Assembly: GCF_010470675.1 (NCBI RefSeq)
Contig: NZ_VOIQ01000023.1
Coordinates: 1 to 42,095 of the forward strand
Source: Desulfovibrio sp. JC010
Lineage (GTDB): Bacteria > Desulfobacterota > Desulfovibrionia > Desulfovibrionales > Desulfovibrionaceae
DNA: 42,095 nucleotides
Direction: 5' to 3'
The translations under genes were made by a program, and so were the position numbers. The notes beneath the pieces are model-generated. The model had not been told where the DNA came from and ran no database searches. It saw only the letters and a program-made list of their open reading frames with translations. Below are positions 22,636-29,805 of this stretch, in pieces (positions within the stretch are counted from its first letter, which is position 1; each line of letters starts with the position of its first letter).

Positions 22636-22995
22636 TGGTGGAGGCGGGGAGAATCGAACTCCCGTCCGAGAATGCTCCACCAAGATGTCTACAGGCTTAG
22701 TTCAAGTATTGTTTCTCACTCAAATGAACGCCCCTGAACAGGCAACATATGAGCCAGCGCGTGCTGGGTTCTCACCCTCTCACGGACGTGCAACGCGAGA
22801 GTAGCCAGCCTGATGGGGTTGTTGTCAAAGCTAATATCAGACATCAAAGCTATGACATGGCAAGCTTAATTAAGCTGCCATTGCGTAATCGTAATTGTCG
22901 TTTGCAATTATGATTGTGCCGCTTTTTACGTGGCCAGCGGCGCCACGACCTGCAACCTTGGCTTCTTTCACCCCCGTCGAAACCAGTGCGCCCCC
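22636..22995 (-). ncRNA. ssrA: tmRNA (SsrA), integration target of the adjacent element
   Basis: 360 nt. The tRNA-like ends pair as GGGGGCG with CGCCTCC, the T-arm reads GTTCGATTC, and the gene encodes CCA. Near the 5' end is the typical CTGGTTTCGACGGGGGTG. The tag frame (plus positions 22873-22905, stop TAA at 22870-22872) encodes ANDNYDYAMAA, similar to known Desulfovibrio tags ending in a hydrophobic AA. tmRNA rescues stalled ribosomes. The integrase gene is immediately downstream of its 3' end, a classic attachment site. Confidence 0.95.
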
Positions 22996-23022
22996 ATTTT
23001 CAAAGAACTGCTTCCTGCTTAT

Positions 23023-23050
23023 ATTGTATGTACGTAAACAGATGGTGCAA
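23023..23050 (-). promoter_or_regulatory. tmRNA promoter P1
   Basis: On the minus strand, -35 TTGCAC (23045-23050) and -10 TACAAT (23023-23028) with a 16-bp spacer, placing the start about 20 nt before the mature 5' end. Confidence 0.65.
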
Positions 23051-23083
23051 GGGGGTGTGAGTAAAATTTACTCCCACCTTTCA

Positions 23084-23111
23084 ACTGTATGTACGCAGGA
23101 AGATGATGCAA
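23084..23111 (-). promoter_or_regulatory. tmRNA promoter P2 (tandem copy)
   Basis: -35 TTGCAT (23106-23111) and -10 TACAGT (23084-23089) with the same 16-bp spacer. The surrounding 45 bp (TGTATGTACG...AGATG-N-TGCAAGGGG) repeats that of P1 exactly 61 bp away, so the promoter was duplicated. Confidence 0.6.
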
Positions 23112-23214
23112 GGGGTTGAAAGTAAATTAAATACATTAACCCCTTCAGGTGAAGTGCATTAATCTATAGCATTGCCGGACAGTTGGCAAGTGCCGCGGAC
23201 GTACTAAATTGAAA

Positions 23215-23538
23215 TTATTTCCAGCCCTGCTTACACGGCCCGCATAGTTTTGAGCAGAGTGACGCGCCCAGAGGATTGAAGCCGCCCTTGCGGATTTCCC
23301 CGGTAAGCTCGTTTTTGCAAGTGTATTCCATTTCATATTCACAGACCCAATCGGAGAGTACGTCGCCGTTAACATCTGTGCATTGGATTTTTGCGGAACC
23401 GAAATTAACCCGTTCATCAATGCAGGCCGGGCCTTGATTGCATTTGTAGGTGGTGGCGTCGGCGTATGCAGCCGGGCAAAAGGCCAAGACAGCCAGAATT
23501 GCCGCGGTCAGGATTATTTGGATGTATGTGAATTTCAT
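23215..23538 (-). CDS. Secreted cysteine-rich protein, unknown function
   Basis: 107 aa. A signal peptide of about 26 residues (ending AYA-DA) leads to an 80-residue mature domain with eight cysteines, mostly in pairs (KCNQGPAC, SKLCGPCKQG), consistent with a disulfide-bonded periplasmic or extracellular fold or with metal binding. No family is recognised. The overlapping frame at 23145-23420 on the same strand is a shadow. It stands alone between the tmRNA gene and a divergent small gene. Confidence 0.65.
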   Translation of the reverse strand: MKFTYIQIILTAAILAVLAFCPAAYADATTYKCNQGPACIDERVNFGSAKIQCTDVNGDVLSDWVCEYEMEYTCKNELTGEIRKGGFNPLGASLCSKLCGPCKQGWK

Positions 23539-23670
23539 GATGCTACCCGCCTGATTGGTCTGAGGATTAGTTTTTTACCAAGTTGAATTCTTATAACAAT
23601 ACCCCTTTCTTGTCATTGCGCAAAGTGGTAAAAGCCGAATGTTGACGAACAATAATTTTATGGAGGAACT

Positions 23671-23874
23671 ATGCAGAATCCTTTTAAGTTTTATATCTAT
23701 GAAGAGGCCGCTTACATCTACGACAGCAACCAGAAATTAATTTTTAAAATGGGCGTGGATGAGAGCGCGGATGTTGCTGCTGATATGCAGGATTTGATTC
23801 TGGAAAACGGCGAAGAAGTGGATAAAGATAAGGCTTGGGAAGTTTCCGGTCTGGATAAACTACAGCCGGCTTAG
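23671..23874 (+). CDS. Small conserved-looking acidic cytoplasmic protein
   Basis: 67 aa; GGAGG 5 bp before the ATG. The sequence is acidic and mixed beta/alpha (FKFYIYEEAAYIYDSNQKLIFKMG, then ADVAADMQDLILENGEEVD), with no membrane segment or known motif. It converges with the HD-GYP gene with only 3 bp between stop codons, so no room exists for a terminator. Function unknown. Confidence 0.6.
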   Translation: MQNPFKFYIYEEAAYIYDSNQKLIFKMGVDESADVAADMQDLILENGEEVDKDKAWEVSGLDKLQPA

Positions 23875-23877
23875 CTG

Positions 23878-25245
23878 TTAGTTTATGGGGGTATACATAT
23901 CAAGCATTACAGCCTGAAAAGCCCTGACGCATTCCGGGCATAATTCATCAGGACAAATATTTTTAATAAATTCCATTGTCTTCTGATGGGTGAAAGCTTT
24001 CTTGTAAGGCCGGTCTGTTGTCAGGGCATCATAAACATCGGCAGTTGAAATAATCCGCGCCCAGAGCGGGATTTCATTGCCGATAAGTCCATGCGGGTAG
24101 CCCTTGCCGTTCATTCTTTCATGGTGATGCAGCACCGCCGGGATAATATCTTCCATACTCGGGATGGGCTCCAGAATATCTGCACCCAGCACCGGATGTT
24201 CTTTGATTTTAGTAAACTCAGCATCGTCCAGCGGTCCGTTCTTGAGCAGGATATCATCGCGGATACCGATTTTTCCCAGATCATGAAGTCTGGCCGCAAA
24301 GGCTATCCTTTCGCAATCAAAATCATTTAAGCTTAATTTTTCCGCAATCTTGACGGACAGTTTTGATACTGTATCCGAGTGGCCTCTGGTGTAGGAGTCG
24401 CGTGCCTCCAGGGCCTGAATCAGGCTGGTGATACTGCCCATGAGCAGGGTGCGTTCCTTTTTGAAAAGCTCACGCTGCTGCAAAATCATCTGGAAATGGT
24501 CGCTGAGCAGTTTTTCAGCGGTGATTACAAGCTGGTCGATGTTGAAAGGTTTGACCAGAAAGGCTGCCGCCCCTTTGTGCAGCAGTTCGCGCATGGTCCG
24601 GCGATCCGCTCCGGAGCTCATTATCACGAATGGAATGTGTGACAGTCCGGGGTGGTTCTGTACTTTTTCACACAGCTTGATGCCGTCCATTATCGGCATG
24701 TTGATGTCGGAAAGAATCAGGTGCGGGGCTATTTCGCTGGCTATTTCAAAGGCTTCATGGCCGTTTCGGGCGGTAATGACCTTGAAACCGGCTGAGGTCA
24801 GTCCTGATTCTACAACATTGAGGATGTATTTTGAGTCATCCACAACCAGCACTAGTTTGTCGCGGAGCAGTTTAGCGCGGTCTAAAATTTCTTTGATATA
24901 CGGGAGCAGGTCCTTCCGGGCTTTGTTTTTGGTTATGTATGCCGCAGCACCTACCTCAAAACCCTTTTCTATCTGCTCGTGCTTTTCATTGCTGGAAAGA
25001 ATGATGACCGGGGTGGATTGGGTGTCCGGGTTGCGTTTTATTTCCGTGCAGAGCTGGTAACCGTCTATGCCCGGCATGGTTATATCGGTGATGACCAGAT
25101 CGTAATGCTGTTCGCGGGTGAAATTGAGCCCTTGGAGGCCGTTGACGGCTTCTGTGACATCAATGGAATGCTTTTTCAGTTCCGAACTGATCACAGTACG
25201 GATCGTTTTGCTGTCATCGACAACCAAAACTTGGGGGTTAAGCAT
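23878..25245 (-). CDS. Dual-receiver HD-GYP cyclic-di-GMP phosphodiesterase
   Basis: 455 aa. First receiver residues 4-120 (phospho-acceptor Asp54), second receiver about 131-245 (Asp180), a linker coiled coil, and an HD-GYP domain about 270-445 with His321-Asp322 (ARLHDLGKIG), HHHERMNGKGYPHG containing Gly-Tyr-Pro at 382-384, and DVYDALTTDRPY. All metal-binding HD-GYP landmarks are present, so it is probably catalytically active against c-di-GMP. Two tandem receivers allow input from two kinases; none is adjacent. Probably monocistronic. Confidence 0.92.
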   Translation of the reverse strand: MLNPQVLVVDDSKTIRTVISSELKKHSIDVTEAVNGLQGLNFTREQHYDLVITDITMPGIDGYQLCTEIKRNPDTQSTPVIILSSNEKHEQIEKGFEVGAAAYITKNKARKDLLPYIKEILDRAKLLRDKLVLVVDDSKYILNVVESGLTSAGFKVITARNGHEAFEIASEIAPHLILSDINMPIMDGIKLCEKVQNHPGLSHIPFVIMSSGADRRTMRELLHKGAAAFLVKPFNIDQLVITAEKLLSDHFQMILQQRELFKKERTLLMGSITSLIQALEARDSYTRGHSDTVSKLSVKIAEKLSLNDFDCERIAFAARLHDLGKIGIRDDILLKNGPLDDAEFTKIKEHPVLGADILEPIPSMEDIIPAVLHHHERMNGKGYPHGLIGNEIPLWARIISTADVYDALTTDRPYKKAFTHQKTMEFIKNICPDELCPECVRAFQAVMLDMYTPIN

Positions 25246-25341
25246 TCAGGCTCCATTAATTTATTTGTTTTTTCCAGAAATACAGCACGTTAAGCGCGTG
25301 TGATTATTTGCTACAGAATAGACATAATTAGCTTGGAGATA

Positions 25342-25376
25342 AAAGTAAAGGCCGGAAACTTAGTGTTTCCGGCCCG
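25342..25376 (-). terminator. Rho-independent terminator after NikK-like gene
   Basis: GGCCGGAAAC and GTTTCCGGCC form a perfect 10-bp stem with a 5-nt loop; on the minus strand TTTACTTTT follows. Confidence 0.8.
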
Positions 25377-25399
25377 GAATGATTGATCAGGCAATCTAT

Positions 25400-26161
25400 T
25401 TACTTGCTTTTATAAGGAATCATTTCAATCCAGAGAACTGCACCGAGTTCAACATCTTTTCCTTTGATTTTATAATCAGCATCATTCAGTGCTGCAAATC
25501 CCCACCATCCGGCTTTGGGACAGGTAAATGTGAAGACGCCGTTCTCGTCGCAGAGTACTTCCTGAGTCACCATGCATTCGTAGGGTGCTTCCAGCTTGCC
25601 GTCTTTGTTGTAGAGTTCCACTTCAACACGGGTGAAAGGTGCGGGCTTGCCGTCCAGCAGAACAATTCCCTGAAAAACATTGCCGGCATAGTTGCCCCAG
25701 GGGCGGGTCAGGGGGACGATTTCAGTTTTCACGCCAAGTGGAGCATTCCACTCTTCACCTTCATTAAAAGCGGAAACAACGGTCTTGGTGTAATGAATAA
25801 TGTAGTTGTCTTCTGCAGGCTCAGGGTAGGCGACAGGTTCCATGTAAAAAGTGTACATGCCCGGACGCTTGAATTTGTATTCTGTTTTAAAGGAATCGTG
25901 ATCCATAACCTTGCATTCTTTCAAAGAGGGCAGGAGGTTGCTTTCTTTGCCATCGTGAAAAACACTGAATTTTTTCGGCTTGACCAGATTCATGCCGTGT
26001 CCTTCAAAAGGGTGCGAGAATGAAAGCTTGATTTCAGCACTTTTATTGTCCGGTGTGATGATTGATTTCTCAGGAATCAGCATACCGAAATGGGCATAAG
26101 CAGAGCCGCAAAAGGCTGTAAACAGCATCAGTGTAAGGGCGAGAACGATTGATTTGCGCAT
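25400..26161 (-). CDS. DUF4198 periplasmic protein, NikK-type nickel uptake component
   Basis: 253 aa. Signal peptide of about 23 residues, then a mature start HFGMLIPEKS with a His immediately after the cleavage site, as in NikK/DUF4198 proteins where the N-terminal His-containing segment is thought to bind metal. A second domain near 150-253 has a transthyretin-like pattern (GIVLLDGKPAPFTRVEVELYNKDGK). In Desulfovibrio such genes accompany nikMNQO energy-coupling transporters, but none is seen here. Follows the NikL-like gene by about 30 bp, so the two form an operon. Confidence 0.78.
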   Translation of the reverse strand: MRKSIVLALTLMLFTAFCGSAYAHFGMLIPEKSIITPDNKSAEIKLSFSHPFEGHGMNLVKPKKFSVFHDGKESNLLPSLKECKVMDHDSFKTEYKFKRPGMYTFYMEPVAYPEPAEDNYIIHYTKTVVSAFNEGEEWNAPLGVKTEIVPLTRPWGNYAGNVFQGIVLLDGKPAPFTRVEVELYNKDGKLEAPYECMVTQEVLCDENGVFTFTCPKAGWWGFAALNDADYKIKGKDVELGAVLWIEMIPYKSK

Positions 26162-26193
26162 GAAGTCACTCCGTATAAAAGTTTATTAAAAAA

Positions 26194-26811
26194 CTACTTT
26201 TTCCGTGAAAGGAAAAATGCAGCCACTCCGAAAAGACCGAGGATATATCCTATCCCCGAAAATATTTCATTTACGCCGGGACCTTTTTCCTGCTGGCTGA
26301 TTATCAGCCGTTTCAAGGTTTCAACCTTGTCTGTCAGCGTCTTTACTTGTGCTGTGAGTTCAGCCAGATCGGCAGAAGAAGCCTTGTCTGCGGGGGATGT
26401 TTGAACGGTGGAGGAGGCGTGGACGGTTTTTGCAGCAGTATTGGAGGCTGTTTGCGGGGTCTCCGGGAATATTTCGTCTGCATGTAGTGTCCATGTTGCC
26501 CGGTGCCCTTCAGAAGCGTAGAGGTTGATTAGAAGTCCGCTTTTCTCTGCCTTGGTTGCTTCAGGGATGGGAAAATTAAATAAGCCCTTATTGTCGGTAG
26601 TACCTTTGAGCAGCAATTCACCGTTGCCGGTGCTGAAAACTTCAAGCTCTCCCTGATGAACTTTTCTTTTTTTGCTGAAGTAGCTTTCGGTAAAAACTGT
26701 ATCTCCTTCAACATAAGCAAAAAGATTCACCCTGTGGGCAAATGCCGGAGTGCTGCAAAACATAATGAGCATAAAAATGAGCAATGGGCAGCTGTATTTT
26801 CTTAACGACAT
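26194..26811 (-). CDS. NikL-type membrane-anchored periplasmic protein
   Basis: 205 aa. Signal sequence (about 1-25), mature start HRVNLFAYVEGDTVFTESYFS, a carboxypeptidase-regulatory-like fold (GELEVFSTGNGELLLKGTTDNKGLFNFPIP), a Ser/Ala/Thr-rich linker and coiled coil (AELTAQVKTLTDKVETLKRL) and one C-terminal membrane helix with SRKK end. This matches the NikL description (companion of NikK in nickel/cobalt ECF systems). The start at 26811 follows AGGGGAAG; upstream extension has poor composition. A GTGTTAC-N13-GTAGTAC element at 26856-26882 may be a metal operator. Confidence 0.75.
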   Translation of the reverse strand: MSLRKYSCPLLIFMLIMFCSTPAFAHRVNLFAYVEGDTVFTESYFSKKRKVHQGELEVFSTGNGELLLKGTTDNKGLFNFPIPEATKAEKSGLLINLYASEGHRATWTLHADEIFPETPQTASNTAAKTVHASSTVQTSPADKASSADLAELTAQVKTLTDKVETLKRLIISQQEKGPGVNEIFSGIGYILGLFGVAAFFLSRKK

Positions 26812-26855
26812 TTCTTCCCCTTGAATTGCGTTAAAACAAAATGGATATTTGTAAT

Positions 26856-26882
26856 GTGTTACTCTTTTAGGAAGAGTAGTAC
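26856..26882 (-). promoter_or_regulatory. Possible NikR-type operator before the nikL-nikK pair
   Basis: GTGTTAC (26856-26862), 13 bp, then GTAGTAC (26876-26882). The NikR motif I recall for Desulfovibrio has GTGTTAC and GTAACAC half-sites separated by 13-14 bp; here the second half matches 5 of 7. An internal TACTCTT/AAGAGTA inverted repeat could instead be a simple hairpin. Confidence 0.35.
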
Positions 26883-26912
26883 AAAGCCGAGAGAGTGAAG
26901 TCAATAGCGAAA

Positions 26913-26949
26913 TAAAAAAGAGCCTTAACTTCTTAGGGTTAAGGCTCTT
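26913..26949 (-). terminator. Rho-independent terminator of the beta-barrel gene
   Basis: AAGAGCCTTAAC and GTTAAGGCTCTT arms (12 bp), followed on the minus strand by TTTTTT. Confidence 0.88.
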
Positions 26950-26977
26950 AACTATAATCTGAATGTAATGTTTGCGG

Positions 26978-28378
26978 TCAGTCAAATGTAAAACCGATGT
27001 TAAACATGGAATCGAAAAAACCGCTGGGGTCGTTCTTTTTTCCACCTATGGTTTTAAGGTAACGGGTATCAAAGCCTACTGTGAAACCGGAATCAAATTC
27101 ATAAAGGAATCCTGCACCGGCACCAGCTACTGGCGCACCGTCAGAAAGTTTAAAAATAGTTCCGGGATAATCGAACACAGAGTACCCGCCGTGAGCTGCT
27201 ACATACGGGGTGAATTGGCGGTCCGTATAAAAGCGGTAGAGCAGTGATCCGGTAAAGGTGTATGTGTTGAACTTTTTATTTTTATAGTCGTACGCTGTTC
27301 CGTTGGTCTGGAGTGTCCCGTTGTCATAATACGTAGCACCATAAGTGCCGGAGTTGCCTGTTGTGGAACTCATGAAAAAATCGCCGCCGATACCGAAACC
27401 TGAAGGAAAGAAATGGCGTGTTGTAAATCCGCCCAATCCGCCGAAGGAGGAGTAGGGCTCTTTGTCATTTGACTTCAAGGAAGCTTGGAAGCCGCCGGAA
27501 GCACCGACAAAGGTTTCACTTTTTTTCTTGGGAACAAAGAATCCCTTACGCTTGGTTCGTCTGGTGTTTTTTTGCACTCTTACTGCAAGTTCGTAATCGC
27601 GTTTTGCGGTATCACCGGGCTGTTGCATCTGGGAGGCTGCTGCATGCGGAGCCATGACCGGGGCAGTAGTCTGTGCTGTCTGGTATACAGGCTGTTGTGT
27701 AGCGTAAGTCTGCTGCACTGGCTGTGGAGCGGCTACCGGAGCCGGACGGCCGGGCCAGAGCCCTAACTGCTGAGGAGCCTGGTATACCTGAACATAGCGG
27801 ACAGATTCAGGTTCTGCTCGCAGGGGCGGGGGGGCTGCTTGTTGGGCCGGGACCGGAGGCGTTTCAGGCTGTGCCTGATATGATTCAGCAGGTAAAAGCT
27901 CGTTAGCTATTTCCGAAGCACTGGCTTCGGAGGTGGGGGCGGTTGCCTGTGGTGCTGTTTCCGGGACAGGGGCAGTTTCCGGTTCGCTGATTTCCTTGGG
28001 GATTTCAACCGGGGTAGTGTCAATTGCCGGAGCGGCTTGAGCAGTACTTTCCACTATGCCCTCATCGAGCAGTTCCTTGGCAAGCGACTTTCCGTCAACA
28101 GTGATATCACCGATGATAGTGCCGTCATCGGCCTTGCTGAGTTCCCGTACTTCCACTTCACGCATAAGCACATTGCTGCTGCTTTCCATGCGGGCCTTGG
28201 CCGGATCCAGATTGGCAGAAGGTCTTACTCCGGCAACGTTTACCTTCACCGGGGTCTGTCCATCCTTGAGAACAACAAAAGTAGCTGCTCCTTCCACCGC
28301 AACTATTTTACCGGGCCAGGCAAGAGCCAAGGCCGGAAGCAGGAGGATGGTGATAAGAACGGTCAGTAATCTCAGCAT
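26978..28378 (-). CDS. Outer-membrane beta-barrel protein with SNase-like N-terminal domain
   Basis: 466 aa in three parts. Signal peptide 1-20. Residues about 21-110 (WPGKIVAVEGAATFVVLKDGQ...VNVAGVRP, ending LAKELLDEGIVES) resemble a staphylococcal-nuclease-like OB fold, but the catalytic Arg/Glu set is not evident. A Pro/Ala/Gln-rich linker (about 115-270) follows. Residues about 285-466 form an OmpA/OmpW-like barrel with alternating hydrophobics (FVGASGGFQAS, GFGIGGDFFMS, GSLLYRFYTDRQFTPYVAAHGGYSVF) and a C-terminal Phe-rich strand (FNIGFTFD), as required for outer-membrane insertion. The combination is unusual; role unknown. Confidence 0.7.
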   Translation of the reverse strand: MLRLLTVLITILLLPALALAWPGKIVAVEGAATFVVLKDGQTPVKVNVAGVRPSANLDPAKARMESSSNVLMREVEVRELSKADDGTIIGDITVDGKSLAKELLDEGIVESTAQAAPAIDTTPVEIPKEISEPETAPVPETAPQATAPTSEASASEIANELLPAESYQAQPETPPVPAQQAAPPPLRAEPESVRYVQVYQAPQQLGLWPGRPAPVAAPQPVQQTYATQQPVYQTAQTTAPVMAPHAAASQMQQPGDTAKRDYELAVRVQKNTRRTKRKGFFVPKKKSETFVGASGGFQASLKSNDKEPYSSFGGLGGFTTRHFFPSGFGIGGDFFMSSTTGNSGTYGATYYDNGTLQTNGTAYDYKNKKFNTYTFTGSLLYRFYTDRQFTPYVAAHGGYSVFDYPGTIFKLSDGAPVAGAGAGFLYEFDSGFTVGFDTRYLKTIGGKKNDPSGFFDSMFNIGFTFD

Positions 28379-28592
28379 AATTAAATTCTTTTTAAGTTAA
28401 ATGTGGACTTAATAAAAAAATGATCGGCATTAACCGGATAAACTTAACACCCCTGAGTATTATTTTGTTTAACCTTATCGCATTTATGAATCTGTCAGCA
28501 AGCAGATTGATTTTTTGTCTGAACGGAGTTCATTGTTTCAAAAAGTAATTAATGTTATTATATGGATAAAATATAAGGAGGGTGTTGCTGTA

Positions 28593-29372
28593 GTGTTTAA
28601 AAGCTTTGCTTTTGTAATTCTTATAGTTTTGCTTTTTCCGTCTGTACTGCACGCAGAAGAGTTGATTTTTGTTACTCTGGACACTCCTCCCCAGACGTAT
28701 CTTGAAAATGGCAAGCCGACGGGTTTTTTGGTTGAAATTGTGACTGAAGCAGCCAGGCGGGCCGGCTATACACCTGATATCAGAGTTGTCCCATGGAAAA
28801 GAGCCATGGCCATGGTCAAGAAAGGGAAAGCTGATGCTGTTTTCAACGCCGGATATAATGAAGAGCGTGCTGAGTTCTTGCGTTATCCTGAGACTACTTT
28901 GATCACGGAGAAGGTTGTTGCTGTGCGCAGTGCCGGATCTGACGTGTATTTTTCCCCTGATTTTGCAGGAGCTGAGAAGTATATCGGCGGAGTCGGCCGG
29001 GGGTTTTACTATGGCCCGAAAGTGGATAGGGCTCTCAAAGAAAACAGATTCAAAAGGATTGAGGAAGTCCCCAATCTTGATCTTAATACAAAAAAATTAT
29101 TACTCGGCAGGATCGATTTCTTTTTTGCCGACTATTATCCGGTGCTTAATTTCTTAAATGATAACAATTTGCTGGGAAAGCTTGAAACCATACTTGAGCC
29201 CAAGAGTGGATTGCCGCTGGTTTATTCCCAGTCAGACACCTACCTTGCTTTTTCACGGAAAAAACATCCCGCAGCTTTTAAAAAAGTAAGTGCCGAACTG
29301 AAAAAGATGAAGCGCGAAGGCGTTTACCGAAAGATAATCTCCAAATATATTCCCATTCACGAGGGATTTTAA
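28593..29372 (+). CDS. Periplasmic solute-binding protein, family 3 (amino-acid type)
   Basis: 259 aa. Signal peptide (FKSFAFVILIVLLFPSVLHA) and a type-II periplasmic binding fold: EELIFVTLDTPPQTYLENGKPTGFLVEIVTEAARRAGY, then PWKRAMAMVKKGKADAVFNAGYNEERAEF. The start is a GTG after AAGGAGGG; the longer in-frame form (from 28515) would bury the signal peptide behind 26 residues. No ABC permease gene is adjacent, so it may deliver ligand to a sensor or be an orphan receptor. It is convergent with the glycine-zipper lipoprotein gene, with 8 bp between stop codons. Confidence 0.8.
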   Translation: MFKSFAFVILIVLLFPSVLHAEELIFVTLDTPPQTYLENGKPTGFLVEIVTEAARRAGYTPDIRVVPWKRAMAMVKKGKADAVFNAGYNEERAEFLRYPETTLITEKVVAVRSAGSDVYFSPDFAGAEKYIGGVGRGFYYGPKVDRALKENRFKRIEEVPNLDLNTKKLLLGRIDFFFADYYPVLNFLNDNNLLGKLETILEPKSGLPLVYSQSDTYLAFSRKKHPAAFKKVSAELKKMKREGVYRKIISKYIPIHEGF

Positions 29373-29380
29373 ATTCTGAA

Positions 29381-29794
29381 TTATTTCCAGCCCATGGGTT
29401 CGTAGCCTTTTTCTCGCAGGCAGCGTTCCACGAATTTTTTGTAGAGGGAGTTGGAATCATCTTCAATAGCTCCGCTGGCAGCACCTCCTGCGGCACCTCC
29501 GGCAGCTCCTGCAAGGGCGGAAGTTCCGGGACTTCCGGTAACCAGTCCGATACCTAATCCGACAGCTCCGCCGATCAGTCCGCCTTTAATGCCTGATTTG
29601 GCAGATTTTTTACCTTTGGACTCTTTGCCGACACTTTTTTCAGCAAAGGCGAGACAGTATTCAATATCTTCGGCAACCTTGGCCTCTCCGGCTTCTTCGT
29701 ATTGTTCATTAGGATAGAGCACCGGTTTCTTGGCGCACGCGGCACAGCTCAGCATCATCAGTGTAAGTGTGAAAAACATTATTTTTTTTATCAT
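29381..29794 (-). CDS. Glycine-zipper lipoprotein
   Basis: 137 aa. Lipoprotein-type signal (MIKKIMFFTLTLMMLSCAACAKK, Cys near residue 17 or 20) and a central glycine-zipper region about 65-110 (GIKGGLIGGAVGLGIGLV, AGAAGGAAGGAASGAI), which inserts in or spans a membrane. A Cys near the C-terminus (FVERCLREKGYEPMGW) is typical of this family of outer-membrane-associated glycine-zipper proteins. Lies 11 bp downstream of the hybrid sensor kinase gene on the same strand. Confidence 0.78.
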   Translation of the reverse strand: MIKKIMFFTLTLMMLSCAACAKKPVLYPNEQYEEAGEAKVAEDIEYCLAFAEKSVGKESKGKKSAKSGIKGGLIGGAVGLGIGLVTGSPGTSALAGAAGGAAGGAASGAIEDDSNSLYKKFVERCLREKGYEPMGWK

Positions 29795-29805
29795 AATTTT
29801 ATCTG

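Noticed and set aside
23145-23420. 91-codon frame overlapping the Cys-rich secreted protein
   Set aside because: The overlapping frame at 23215-23538 has a convincing signal peptide and paired cysteines; this one has neither.
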